Shown in pieces: positions 35,649 through 44,534 of a DNA stretch of 64,000 nt. The stretch lies in the NCBI GenBank assembly GCA_035651755.1, contig DASRFA010000027.1, forward strand, positions 62,001 to 126,000, written 5' to 3'. The position numbers were made by a program, and so were the translations under genes. Source of the DNA: DASRFA01 sp035651755 (lineage in GTDB: Bacteria > Desulfobacterota > Binatia > UBA12015). The notes under the pieces are model-generated. The model saw only the letters and a list, made by a program, of their open reading frames with translations. It had not been told where the DNA came from and ran no database searches. Each line of letters opens with the position of its first letter. Position 1 is the stretch's first letter.

Positions 35649-36347
35649 GTGAGCCGGCGAGGGCAGGCGCAGGCGGCGCGGAAGCGCCGGTACCTCTCGT
35701 CGGCGGATCGCCGCGACGACCTGCTGGGCGTCGCCGCCGGCCTCGTCGAGCGCGGCGGCTGGAGCGCGCTCACGATGCAGGGCCTCGCCGCCGCCGCCGG
35801 CGTGAGCCGGCAGCTCGTCTACCAGCACTTCGCGGACCTGCCCGACCTCGTCGTGTCGGTCGTGCGCCGGCTGTTCGAGCGGACGCGAGCGGACACCGAG
35901 AGGCTCGTCCGCCGAGCGGCGGCGACCGACGCCGCCCGCGACCGAGCGACCATCGCCGCCGCGTACCAGCTCTTCCTCGACATGCCGCGCGCGCAGCGCC
36001 GCGCGCTCCGCGCGCTTTCGGGCGACGCAGGCCCGGAGCTTCCCGAGCTCGGACGCACGCGACGCCGCGTCCGCGCCGAGATCATGGCGCTCTGGGTCCC
36101 CTGGCTTCGCCTCCGCTCCGGCGTCGACAGGGAGACCGCCGGCGCGCTCGCGTGGATGACGATCGCTTCGGCGTGGGCGCTCACCGACCTCGTCGACGAC
36201 GGCGCCATCGGCGCGCGCGTCGCCCAGGAGCTGCTGGCGGGCGTCGTGGAGCGCCTGACCGCTCGCCCGCGCGCCCGCGCCGGATCGCGTGCGCGCGAGC
36301 CGCGCCGCCGCGGCGCGCGCCTCGCCGGAAAGGAGAACTCGCGATGA
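35649..36347 (+). CDS. TetR family transcriptional regulator
   Basis: 232 residues from a GTG. N-terminal helix-turn-helix: ALTMQGLAAAAGVSRQL followed by VYQHFADLPDLV (residues about 40-70). The rest is the helical ligand domain; the last 30 residues are Arg-rich. The stop overlaps the next ATG (ATGA), so it is coupled to the GST-fold gene and probably controls that operon. The operator-like repeat on its own -35 box suggests autorepression. Ligand unknown. Confidence 0.88.
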   Translation: MSRRGQAQAARKRRYLSSADRRDDLLGVAAGLVERGGWSALTMQGLAAAAGVSRQLVYQHFADLPDLVVSVVRRLFERTRADTERLVRRAAATDAARDRATIAAAYQLFLDMPRAQRRALRALSGDAGPELPELGRTRRRVRAEIMALWVPWLRLRSGVDRETAGALAWMTIASAWALTDLVDDGAIGARVAQELLAGVVERLTARPRARAGSRAREPRRRGARLAGKENSR

Positions 36348-37447
36348 CGACCGGCCCCGGTCCCGTTTCGACCTTTCGCTTCTTCGGAACCGAGCGCTCG
36401 TACTTCTCCGGCAAGGCGCGCCCGGCGTTCCGCGCGAAGCGCGTCTTCTTCGAGGAGATCCTGCCGACGCGGAGCGCGATGGCGGAGATCAAGCGCCGGA
36501 CCGGCCTCCAGTTCCTGCCGACGGTCGTGACGCCCGAGGACGAGACCTGGCAGGACACGAGCGACATCATCGACGCGCTCGACCGCCGCTTCCCCGAGCC
36601 GCGGCTCGTGCCCGAGACGGCGGTGCAGCGCGTGGTCGCGTACCTCGTCGAGCTCTACGCCGACGAGTTCCTGATCCTCCCGGCGATGCACTATCGCTGG
36701 AGCACACCGGAAGGGGAGCGCGAGGCGCGGGCGGCGTTCGCCGCGTCCTCGGGCGACCCGCGCACCGCGAACCTCTTCGCCGACCGCATGCGCGGCACGC
36801 TGCCGCTGCTCGGGATCGTCCCCGGGACGATCCCCGCGATCGAGGCGCACTACCACGAGCTCGTGGACCGGCTGGAGGCCGTGTTCGCCGACCAGGGCTT
36901 CCTCCTCGGCGACCAGATGTCGCTCGCGGACTGCGCGCTCATGGGCCCGTTCTACGGCCATCTCTACCTCGATCCGGTCCCCGGCCCCGCGCTCCGCATC
37001 CGCGCGCCGCGCGTCGCCCACTGGATCGAGCACATGAACCAGCCCGATCCTTCGTCGTTCGCCGGCTTCCGCGCCCGCGACGAGCTGCACCCCGCCGTCC
37101 GCGACGTCCTCGCGCTCGTCGGCCGCGACGCCGGGCCCGTCGTCCTCGACACGGTCCGGGACTTCGAGCGCTGGGCGAGCGAGCAGCCGGCGGGCGAGAT
37201 CGAGCCGCCGCGCGGCATCGGGGTGCACGAGACGCGCCTCCGAGGCGTCGCGCTCACCCGCTACACGAGCCCGTACACCCTCTGGATGCTGCAGCGGCCG
37301 ATCGACGCCTATCGCGCGCTCGACGAAGCCGGCCGGCGCGCGGTCGACCGGGTGCTCGACGGTACGGGCTGCGGCGACCTGCTGCGCTTCGAGCCGCGCT
37401 ACCGGGTCGAGAAGCGGAGCTTCCGGCTGGTGTGCCGGCCGGCGTGA
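36344..37447 (+). CDS. Glutathione S-transferase-fold protein
   Basis: 367 residues. N-terminal thioredoxin-like part (FRFFGTERSYFSGKARPAF, with LQFLPTVVTPEDETWQDTSD corresponding to the cis-Pro and glutathione-binding turn) and a helical C-terminal GST part (LFADRMRGTLPLLGIVPG, GDQMSLADCALMGPFYGHLY). A further 120 residues extend past the usual GST length. It may detoxify electrophiles or act in aromatic degradation. AAGGAG precedes the ATG, which overlaps the TetR stop. It is convergent with the VOC protein, nine bases away. Confidence 0.82.
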   Translation: MTTGPGPVSTFRFFGTERSYFSGKARPAFRAKRVFFEEILPTRSAMAEIKRRTGLQFLPTVVTPEDETWQDTSDIIDALDRRFPEPRLVPETAVQRVVAYLVELYADEFLILPAMHYRWSTPEGEREARAAFAASSGDPRTANLFADRMRGTLPLLGIVPGTIPAIEAHYHELVDRLEAVFADQGFLLGDQMSLADCALMGPFYGHLYLDPVPGPALRIRAPRVAHWIEHMNQPDPSSFAGFRARDELHPAVRDVLALVGRDAGPVVLDTVRDFERWASEQPAGEIEPPRGIGVHETRLRGVALTRYTSPYTLWMLQRPIDAYRALDEAGRRAVDRVLDGTGCGDLLRFEPRYRVEKRSFRLVCRPA

Positions 37448-37456
37448 GGCCGGGGA

Positions 37457-38338
37457 TCACCAGGCCTCGTGCAGGTCGGGCACCTGCCAGAACTGGATGA
37501 GGACGCCGTGCGCCGAGCGCGGTGAGACGAACGCGGTCTTGTAGCCGGCCCCGATGTCGGCCTCGTCGACGATGCGGACGCCCTGCGACCGCAGCCGCTC
37601 GACGACCGGCGCGAGATCGTCGACGTCGATCGACACGTGGTGGAAGCCCTCGCCGCGCCGCGCGAGGAACCGCACGACGAAGCTCGACCCGCTCGCGTCG
37701 GCGACGAGCTCCATGCGGAAGCGACCGACGTCGCCGACGTCGAATTGCTTGAGATCGAAGTCGCCGGCATAGCCGCGATGCTCGGGCCCCTGGCGGCGGA
37801 TCGGCAGGTACCGCTGCAGGAACCCGAGGGTCTCCGGAATGCTTCGCACGGCGCTCGACAGGTGGTCGAAGCGCATGCGCGCGTCGAGGCCGGGAAGCCG
37901 GGCGATCGCCGGCGCCTCCTCGGCGGGCGGCGGGACGACGTCCTTCACCTGCCAGAACTGGACGAGCATGCCGTGCGCCGAGCGCGGCGAGATGAACGCG
38001 GTCTTGTCGCCGTCGCCGGCGTCGAACTCGTCGACGATCCGGACGCCGTCGCGCCGCATGCGCTCGAGCAGGGGATCGAGCTCGTCGACGTCGATCGACA
38101 GGTGATGAATCCCCTCGCCGCGGCGCTCGAGGAACTTCTCGACGAAGCTTCCGGGGCGCGCGCTCTCGATGAGCTCCATCTTCACGTGGCCGACGTAGAA
38201 GTCGCACCAGCGGAAGTCGTCGGTGTAGCCGGGCCGCGCCGCCCGCCGCACGCGGACGGGCAGCATGCGCGAGAAGAACTCCAGCGCGCGGTCGATCGAG
38301 CGCACCGCGATCGAGAAGTGGTCGACCCGAACCGGCAC
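37457..38338 (-). CDS. Double VOC (glyoxalase-fold) protein
   Basis: 293 residues made of two tandem VOC domains with clear internal similarity: RVDHFSIAVRSIDRAL and RFDHLSSAVRSIPETL; GIHHLSIDVDELDPLL and GFHHVSIDVDDLAPVV; SPRSAHGMLVQFWQV and SPRSAHGVLIQFWQV. It resembles methylmalonyl-CoA epimerase and 4-hydroxyphenylpyruvate dioxygenase folds. The metal-binding Glu usual near the end of each VOC unit is Gln (VQFWQ, IQFWQ), so metal use may be altered. The GTG at 38338 puts the first strand at the N-terminus; no strong ribosome site. Confidence 0.78.
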   Translation of the reverse strand: MPVRVDHFSIAVRSIDRALEFFSRMLPVRVRRAARPGYTDDFRWCDFYVGHVKMELIESARPGSFVEKFLERRGEGIHHLSIDVDELDPLLERMRRDGVRIVDEFDAGDGDKTAFISPRSAHGMLVQFWQVKDVVPPPAEEAPAIARLPGLDARMRFDHLSSAVRSIPETLGFLQRYLPIRRQGPEHRGYAGDFDLKQFDVGDVGRFRMELVADASGSSFVVRFLARRGEGFHHVSIDVDDLAPVVERLRSQGVRIVDEADIGAGYKTAFVSPRSAHGVLIQFWQVPDLHEAW

Positions 38339-38494
38339 CCGGCGTCCGTTAGTGGAGGCGGGCGCGCGCGGCAACGGGCGAGCAGGGCGGGCGGAGCGTA
38401 CCCCGACCACCGGCGCGAGCGGCGGCGCGCGGGGCAGCGGCGCGTGGACCGCGTCGCCGCCCCGGCGTGAGCCGCCTCCTCGCAAAAAGACCGC

Positions 38495-38779
38495 TCAGTG
38501 CCCCGCAGAGCCTCCCATGCTTCCGCTGCTGCCCGTCGTCGAGCCGCCGCCCATCGAGCCGCTGCCCGTCGAGCCACTGCCCATGGACCCGCCGGACGAG
38601 CCCGACGACGCGGTGGACCCCGACGACGACTTCTTGTGGCGATGGTGCGCCCGCTTGTGCTTGCTGCCGGACTGCTGCTGCGTGCTGTCGCCGGACGACG
38701 ACGTCGTCGCTGCGAGCGCCGACACCGGGACCGCTGCCACCATGAGGGCGAGCATCGCCCCGGAAATGATCCTCTTCAT
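38495..38779 (-). CDS. Small exported Ser/Gly-rich protein
   Basis: 94 residues. Signal peptide (KRIISGAMLALMVAAVPVSALA), then a Gln/Ser-rich stretch, a basic patch KHKRAHHRHKK and a low-complexity tail of GSMGSGSTGSGSMGGG type. No fold is expected; it may be a wall- or DNA-associated secreted peptide. GAAGGG lies upstream of the ATG. It is the last of three consecutive small exported genes on this strand. Confidence 0.65.
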   Translation of the reverse strand: MKRIISGAMLALMVAAVPVSALAATTSSSGDSTQQQSGSKHKRAHHRHKKSSSGSTASSGSSGGSMGSGSTGSGSMGGGSTTGSSGSMGGSAGH

Positions 38780-38865
38780 GACCCTTCTCTCCTTCGCTGT
38801 TTCCCCCGAGACCGGGACCGGCGAGCGTCGGCGTCGCGAGGACGTTCGAGCGCCCGCATCCGTCG

Positions 38866-39240
38866 TCAAGACAGGGGCAACGAAGGAGGCGCGCGCACGC
38901 AGCCGGGGAGGGCGCGCCGCGGGCGCGGTCCGCGCGGATCCGCGCTGGTCGTCACGAGGCGCGACGCCGGCAGCTCGGGATGGGCCGGGCTGGGGACCGC
39001 GTCGACCGCCTCGTCCGCGACGGAGTCGTCGTCGTCGCGCGGCGACGACTCGCAGGCCCACGCGAGGCGGCTGTCGCCGTCGTCATCCGGAGCCGACTGC
39101 GACCCCGTCACGAGCGCGAAGTTCGCGTCGCGCTCGGCCGCGGGCAGCGTGAAGAGCCCGATCGCAGCCACGACCGCGAGGCACGATCGCCATCGCGGAT
39201 CGTGCGCCCACCGCGTCGGCGTCAGCTGCGGCGCTCTCAC
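38866..39240 (-). CDS. Small membrane or exported protein, unknown
   Basis: 124 residues from a GTG at 39240 preceded by AGAGG. One hydrophobic segment (SCLAVVAAIGLFTLPAA) then an acidic region (SPRDDDDSVADEAVDAV) and a Pro/Arg-rich tail. Codon use is less typical than in neighbours and the frame remains open far upstream, so this call is tentative. Position between two exported small proteins in the same direction supports it slightly. Confidence 0.42.
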   Translation of the reverse strand: MRAPQLTPTRWAHDPRWRSCLAVVAAIGLFTLPAAERDANFALVTGSQSAPDDDGDSRLAWACESSPRDDDDSVADEAVDAVPSPAHPELPASRLVTTSADPRGPRPRRALPGCVRAPPSLPLS

Positions 39241-39323
39241 CCGGACCTCTGCGCGTACCCTATGCCGGGGTGGCACGCGCGGCAAGCGGCCCGCGTCCGC
39301 CGTGCGCGCTGCGGCGCGGAGGC

Positions 39324-39827
39324 TCAGAAGCGCTTGTCGATGATGTTCGGGTACATGGGCTCGGTCTTGGTCTCGCTGTAGTAGCCGCGGGTCACGCGGT
39401 ACATGATCTCGTCGCGCGAGAGGCTGCCGTTGCCGTCGCGGTCGACCTCGGTGAAGACGTCGCTCCACTCGCCGCCCGCGCGATCGGCCTCGTCGCGCGA
39501 GATCGAGCCGTCGCCGTCGGTGTCGGCCTTGGTGTAGCGGTCGATCCAGCCCTGGAACCGGCCCTGCACGGCGACGCCCAGCTCGTAGAGGGTGATCTTG
39601 CCGTCGTGGTCCTGATCGGTCTCCGCGAAGCTCTCCTGCGAGAAGAACCCGCCGCGGCGCGCCTCGTCCTCGCTCAGCTTGCCGTCGTGGTCGCTGTCGG
39701 CGCGTTGGAACTCGTCCGAGAGCGGAGCGCGCGGGCTGGGCGTGGCGGACGTCTGGGCAACGGCGGGGCTCGCGGAGAGGGCGAGCGCGACGATCGCGGC
39801 GGCGGCGGACGTGCGTGCGGTTCGCAT
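39324..39827 (-). CDS. Exported EF-hand calcium-binding protein
   Basis: 167 residues with a signal peptide (ARTSAAAAIVALALSASPAVA) and four EF-hand loops: DSDHDGKLSEDE, DQDHDGKITLYE, DTDGDGSISRDE and DRDGNGSLSRDE, all with canonical Asp/Glu ligands. The paired spacing fits two EF-hand lobes. It should bind calcium outside the cytoplasm, perhaps as a matrix or signalling protein. It diverges from the SDR gene by 88 bases. Confidence 0.9.
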   Translation of the reverse strand: MRTARTSAAAAIVALALSASPAVAQTSATPSPRAPLSDEFQRADSDHDGKLSEDEARRGGFFSQESFAETDQDHDGKITLYELGVAVQGRFQGWIDRYTKADTDGDGSISRDEADRAGGEWSDVFTEVDRDGNGSLSRDEIMYRVTRGYYSETKTEPMYPNIIDKRF

Positions 39828-39915
39828 CGCGCCGCTGGATAGCAGGAGCGCGCCGGCGGCTCACGTCGCCGCTTCGGCGTTGGCGCGAGATCGCGCGGTC
39901 GTCCAGAATTCGGCC

Positions 39916-40695
39916 ATGCAGCCGACCGGCAAGGTGATCGGGGTGACGGGCGCGGCGAGCGGCATCGGCCGTGCGCTCGTCGAGCGGTTCGCGCGCGAGG
40001 GCGCGCGCGCGCTGGTCGCGATCGATCGCGACGGCGATGGCGCGCGCGCGACTGCCGCGCGCATCGGCGAACGCTGCACCGCGATGGCGGTCGACGTCGC
40101 GGTCGAGCGCCAGCTCGTCGACGCCATCGACCAGATCGAGCGCGAGGTCGGCGCGATCGACCTCTTCTGCTCGAACGCGGGGATCGTCGTCGAGGGCGGC
40201 GTCGAGACGCCGGAAGCGGAGTGGCAGCGCACCTGGGCCGTGAACCTGATGTCGCACGTCTATGCCGCGCGCGCGCTGGTGCCTCGCATGCTCGCGCGCG
40301 GCGGCGGCTATCTGTTGCAGACGGCGTCCGCCGCCGGACTCCTGTCGCAGATCGGATCGGCGACGTATTCGGTGACGAAGCACGGCGCGGTCGCGTTCGC
40401 CGAATGGCTGTCGATCACCTACGGCGACGCCGGCTTGAAGGTCTCCGTCCTGTGCCCGCAGGCGGTGCGAACGCCGATGATCCGCGGCACGCAGGAAGGC
40501 GGCGTCGCGGGCGTCGACGGCGTGATCGAGCCCGAGCAGGTCGCCGACGCGGTGATCGAGGGTCTCGCGGACGAACGGTTTCTCATCCTGCCGCATCCGC
40601 AGGTGCTGGAGTACTTTCGTCGAAAGGGTGCGGACTACGATCGCTGGCTCCGCGGCATGCGGAGGCTGCAGGAGAGGTACACCGGCGGGCGGTGA
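39916..40695 (+). CDS. Short-chain dehydrogenase/reductase
   Basis: 259 residues. Rossmann motif TGAASGIG near the N-terminus, SNAG for NNAG, catalytic Ser in QTASAAG, and YSVTK (Tyr and Lys of the active site). The acidic residue after strand 2 (VAIDRDG) suggests NAD(H). Typical classical SDR length. Ribosome site weak. Substrate unknown. Confidence 0.87.
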   Translation: MQPTGKVIGVTGAASGIGRALVERFAREGARALVAIDRDGDGARATAARIGERCTAMAVDVAVERQLVDAIDQIEREVGAIDLFCSNAGIVVEGGVETPEAEWQRTWAVNLMSHVYAARALVPRMLARGGGYLLQTASAAGLLSQIGSATYSVTKHGAVAFAEWLSITYGDAGLKVSVLCPQAVRTPMIRGTQEGGVAGVDGVIEPEQVADAVIEGLADERFLILPHPQVLEYFRRKGADYDRWLRGMRRLQERYTGGR

Positions 40696-41021
40696 GCCGC
40701 AGGTTGGCGAGCGGCAGTGCCGTCGGTGCGAAGGCGCTCGTGCGACGTCACCTCCGCGCTCGAGCCTCGCAATTGCTCTGCGTCACGGGTGTCGAGAGCT
40801 CGCTGGGAGTTCGTAGTGCGGCTTCGGCGTCCCGCGGCCGAGGTGCGCTGGCTTGACGCCTGAACGCGGTCGGATCTGTGCCGCCCATGTCGCGCATTCA
40901 GCGATTACTGCCCAATCAAGCCGGTGCGGGTGCGACGGGCAAACTTCTCGAATGCACCGAACACAATTTGGATCAGAGATGCTTGACGTCTGATGTCCGA
41001 CAAGATAAAAACCGCGCGACG
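40696..41021 (+). promoter_or_regulatory. Intergenic region with promoter of the transposase-like gene
   Basis: 326 bases without a supported gene. Base composition falls towards 41 kb. TTGACG (40983-40988), a 17-base spacer and TAAAAA (41006-41011) form the best sigma-70 promoter seen in the window, placing transcription start only a few bases before the ATG at 41022. Confidence 0.5.
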
Positions 41022-41735
41022 ATGCGCGTTTCCCGACAGCTCGGCTTCGACTTCGGACGCAGTTGGGGAGGCGTGCGTCCCGGCGCGGGCCGGAAGCGAA
41101 CGCGCGTCGGCCGCCCGTGTCTGCGCCACGTCGCCCGACCGACGCACCATCGCGATCACCCGGTACTTGTCACAATGCGTGCGCGAGTAGCCTTTCGGTG
41201 TCTTCGGTCGGTCCCCGTTTTCCCCGCCGTGCGGGACGCCCTCACCAATTCATTGAAGGAGGCCTTTCGGATTCTTCAGTTCTCGGTTCAGCAGGATCAC
41301 GTGCACCTCCTCGTCGAAGCGGGATCGACGGAAGATCTCTCGCGAGGGATGCAGGGACTCGCGATCCGCCTCGCAAAGGCGGTGAACCGGGCGCTGGACC
41401 GTCGGGGTCCGGTCTGGGACGACCGTTTCCATGCGCGGGCACTCCGCACTCCGCGTGAGGTCCGATCCGCGCTCGTCTACGTGCTGATGAATCACAGGAA
41501 GCATGATCGCTCCGGTCCGGACGACTCCCGTCTCGACGAATGCTCCTCCGCGCCTTGGTTCGACGGTTGGCGCGATGCGACCAAGTCGGAGGAAACGGGT
41601 CAACGGCCGGTGTCCCGACCGCAAACCTGGCTAGCGAGCGTCGGTTGGCGCCGGGCCGGACTGATCCGCCGAGACGAAACGCCGCGCGTCAAGCGCGCAC
41701 GGCACCTGGCCTCGCCTGCCGCGGCGCCGCGCTGA
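41022..41735 (+). mobile_element. RAYT-type (REP-associated, Y1 HUH) transposase gene
   Basis: 237 residues. Begins RQLGFDFGRSWGGVRPGAGRK, a common N-terminus in transposase-like genes of this type. The HUH pair is HVH in FSVQQDHVHLLVEAGS and the likely catalytic Tyr is in RSALVYVLMNHRKH; WDDRFHARAL is also conserved in the family. Y1 transposases nick single-stranded DNA at hairpins. Domesticated RAYTs move short palindromic repeats rather than an IS. No terminal repeats were recognised around it. The longer upstream frame lacks family features, so the ATG at 41022, just after a good promoter, is chosen. Confidence 0.78.
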
Positions 41736-41823
41736 GCGCGATCACAAGGAGGAGGATGTGGCTACCGAGCGCCTCGAGCACTCGATCGGCGCGACGTACG
41801 CATGGCCCACGCGGTTTCGAAGA

Positions 41824-42336
41824 TTAGGCCCGTTCCCACGGTCGCTGCGGCCGGCACCGGAGCAACCGACGCGCCTCGTCGCGGCTCTCGCGGTTTTGCT
41901 GTTCGTTGGCGTCCTTGCTGGCCACCGTTGGGTTGTGCGGGAGGAACAAGGCGTTGGATAGGCCGCGAATCGTTCGACCGGCCTCCCAGAAATCGGACGG
42001 CGAGGGAACCGCGAGGAGCCGAGTGAGCCATTGCGGCGGGCAATCCGCGTTGGTGAGGCGATCGGCGATGCGACGTAGCTCATCGCTGGCGGCGCGCCTC
42101 AAGGCGATCTCCTCGGCCGTCGGCTGCATCTCGAGGTTCGTGAACAATGGGGCATGGGTCGTGAGTAGCGTACAGGCATCGACGCGGAGGCGACGGTAGT
42201 CCGCTACGAACCCGGCGCCCAGCCGGTAGAACACCAGCGCGCCGAGGGCGAAGACGATAGCCAGGACGACTGGCCCGGAGAGTCTGCCGATCACGTCCCA
42301 GAGACCGGCCACGATGCACGCCGCCGCGCTGATCAT
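41824..42336 (-). CDS. Orphan single-pass membrane protein
   Basis: 170 residues with one strong membrane segment (GPVVLAIVFALGALVFYRL) near the N-terminus and a helical cytoplasmic part with several Cys and many Asn/Gln (NNxQQNRES-like composition), unlike the surrounding chromosome. Lies next to the transposase-like gene in a lower-GC pocket, which suggests acquired DNA. Not recognised. Confidence 0.55.
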   Translation of the reverse strand: MISAAACIVAGLWDVIGRLSGPVVLAIVFALGALVFYRLGAGFVADYRRLRVDACTLLTTHAPLFTNLEMQPTAEEIALRRAASDELRRIADRLTNADCPPQWLTRLLAVPSPSDFWEAGRTIRGLSNALFLPHNPTVASKDANEQQNRESRDEARRLLRCRPQRPWERA

Positions 42337-42384
42337 CCCGCGCCCATGCCCCCGGTGAAACGAGGCGTCAAGACGTACTCCGGG

Positions 42385-42699
42385 TCAGTAGAGACCCGGC
42401 ACGATGTGCGTCGTTCGCTTCACCATGTGGAAGGGTCGGTCCACCTTCTCGACAAACGCGCTCTTGGCGTAGTCGGACACCTCGTCGAACGGCAAGCTCG
42501 TCGTCGCTCGACCGACCAAAACGAGAAATTGAAGGTACGAGAACGCGTCCCGGTGAAAGAGCGCTGGCCGTCCTCGGGCGAGCTGGTTCAACGCCGTCGC
42601 CTGGTGCTTGTCGAGTTCGATACCGCTCCTGGCGGCCTCTGCGAGCACGAGTGTCTTGATGGAGGGTTGCGCGACTCTCTTCTTCATGATGCGCCCCAT
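42385..42699 (-). CDS. Orphan small protein
   Basis: 104 residues from the ATG at 42699 (a second Met follows four residues later). Reads KKRVAQPSIKTLVLAEAARS, ATALNQLARGRPALFHRDAF and DYAKSAFVEKVDRPFHMVKR; no membrane segment or known motif. Codon use is less GC-biased than in neighbours. Same strand as the membrane protein, 48 bases upstream of it; the two may be one acquired unit. Confidence 0.45.
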   Translation of the reverse strand: MGRIMKKRVAQPSIKTLVLAEAARSGIELDKHQATALNQLARGRPALFHRDAFSYLQFLVLVGRATTSLPFDEVSDYAKSAFVEKVDRPFHMVKRTTHIVPGLY

Positions 42700-43209
42700 G
42701 CGGAACCGGACGAGGGCAGTCAAGGAACGGTTGCGCCCCGGAGGGCGATCGGCGTACCGAGGCCCATGGACCGCCCACCCGCCCGATGGATGCAGCGCAG
42801 ACGTCGCGGACGTTGCTCGGTGGACAAGGGTTGTGGCCGTTGCGACGGTCGACCTCGCCGCAGCCACGATCGCGCTGGTCTGGGCGACTCTCCGGCTCGC
42901 GCCGTCAAATTAGGACACTACCCCGACCACCGGATACTCGTTGCAAATCAAGCATGGGAATGGGAGATGCCCAATCTCCCCCGCTTCCCTTCCTGACATC
43001 TATCCGCGGGCTGCTCGCTTCTCCCAGTGTATGGGCCGTTCGGTGCAGTGACGGGTCCAATGGGCATCGCGCAGAAAGCGGCCCGGAGATAGCGCATACG
43101 GACGGAAGCCCTGAATCTCCTGGTCCGTCCGTACGCGGGCCAGGCGTACGAGCTGGCACCAGCACGTGCGGGGATCTGAACGCTGCTCGCGCACCGCCGC
43201 CGCCCGCCG
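42700..43209. other. Intergenic region with two hairpins, no supported gene
   Basis: 510 bases. A perfect small hairpin GGGAGAT / ATCTCCC lies at 42962-42980, and TACGGACGGA (43097-43106) pairs with TCCGTCCGTA (43124-43133) around 17 bases. The second sits 77 bases downstream of the P450 stop on the minus strand and may act as its terminator. The frame upstream of 42699 could extend to 42867 but looks noncoding. Confidence 0.5.
43097..43133 (-). terminator. Inverted repeat downstream of P450 operon
   Basis: Perfect 10-base arms (43097-43106 and 43124-43133), loop of 17 bases, possibly extended by outer GGCCCG/GGGCC pairing. Position fits transcript end of the minus-strand operon; no T-run. 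Confidence 0.38.
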
Positions 43210-44421
43210 CTACGCCCTCGCCCGGAACCGGATCGGCATCTCCTTCACCCCGTCGATGAAGTGCGACCGCAGGTACCGGATCTCGCCGTCGAGCTCGATG
43301 TCCTCGAGACGGCGCACGACCTCGCCGAGCATCGAGCGGAGCTGCACGCGCGCCAGGCTCGCGCCGAGGCAGAAGTGCTCGCCGATGCCGAAGGCGAGGT
43401 GCTCGTTCGGCGACCGCATGACGTCGAAGCGGTCGGCTTCGGGAAAGACGTCCTCGTCGCGATTCCCCGACGGGTAGTACACGGTTACCTTCGAGCCAGC
43501 AGGAACGTGCACGCCGCGGATCTCCGTGTCCTGCGTCGTCGTCCGGCGGAAGTACATGACGGGCGGGTTGTAGCGCAGCATCTCCTCGACAGCCGAATCG
43601 AGGAGCGACGGATCGCCCCGCAGGCGCGAAAGCTGCTCCGGATTCTCGAGCAGCAGCCGGAGCCCGTGCGACGTCTGGTTTCGGGTCGTCTCGTTCCCCG
43701 CGATGGTCAGCAAGATGAAGAAGGCGTCGAAGTCGAGATCCGACAGGCGGTCGCCGTCCACCTCGGAGTTCAGGAGCACCGTGATGATGTCGTCCTTCGG
43801 CTCCTTCCGGCGCTCCTCCGCGAGGCGGTGTGCGAGTGTGTAGAGCTCCATGACCGCGGCCCGCCCGTCCTCCTCGCTCGTCCCGTACTCCGGGTCCTCG
43901 AAGCCGATCATGCGATTGCTCGTGTGGAAGAGGACGTGGCGGTCCTCCTTCGGCACGCCGAGGAAGCGCGCGATCACCTGGAGCGGCAGCTCGGCGGCGA
44001 CGTCCTTCACGAAGTCGCAGCGGCCGCGCGCGGCGACGCCGTCGAGGATCTCGGCGACGAGCTCGCGCACGACGGGCTCGACCTCCGCGATCCGGCGCGG
44101 CGTGAAGCCCGCGCTCACGAGCTTCCGGTAGCGCGCGTGCCGCGGCGGATCCATCTGCAGCATGCTGCTCTGGCCCGCCTCGTAGTCGCCCGGGTTCTCC
44201 ATCACCGTGATGCCGGGCTGCGACGAGAAGATCGCCGGGTTCCGCGACACGTGCTTGATGTCGTCGTACTTCGATACGACGAAGAAGCCGGCGCCGCCGG
44301 CATCCGGGCCCTTCTCGTGCCAGTACACCGGCGCCTCGCGCCGGAGGCGCCGGAACACGTCGTGCGGGAAGCCGCGCGCGAACGTGTCGGGGTTCGTGAG
44401 ATCCACGCCGATGTCGAGCAC
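43210..44421 (-). CDS. Cytochrome P450
   Basis: 403 residues. Bacterial class I P450: I-helix AGNETTR (241-247), ExxR as Glu280-Arg283 in VEEMLRYNPP, heme loop FGIGEHFCLG with Cys351 as the thiolate ligand, and MDPPRHARYR near the N-terminus. It inserts oxygen into a hydrophobic substrate with electrons from a ferredoxin or flavodoxin not encoded nearby. The GTG start follows GAGGTGA. Last gene of a minus-strand run with a 2OG-Fe(II) oxygenase and a second P450. Substrate unknown (steroid, terpene or alkane-like). Confidence 0.93.
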   Translation of the reverse strand: MLDIGVDLTNPDTFARGFPHDVFRRLRREAPVYWHEKGPDAGGAGFFVVSKYDDIKHVSRNPAIFSSQPGITVMENPGDYEAGQSSMLQMDPPRHARYRKLVSAGFTPRRIAEVEPVVRELVAEILDGVAARGRCDFVKDVAAELPLQVIARFLGVPKEDRHVLFHTSNRMIGFEDPEYGTSEEDGRAAVMELYTLAHRLAEERRKEPKDDIITVLLNSEVDGDRLSDLDFDAFFILLTIAGNETTRNQTSHGLRLLLENPEQLSRLRGDPSLLDSAVEEMLRYNPPVMYFRRTTTQDTEIRGVHVPAGSKVTVYYPSGNRDEDVFPEADRFDVMRSPNEHLAFGIGEHFCLGASLARVQLRSMLGEVVRRLEDIELDGEIRYLRSHFIDGVKEMPIRFRARA

Positions 44422-44534
44422 ACGTCACCTCGTGCGAAGGGCTTCGTTCTTCCTGCCAGACGACGCCTCGCCACGGAAGCGAAGCGGACCCGAGAGCGCT
44501 CCGGGGCGCCGCTTCCGCGGAGCCGGCCGACGGC

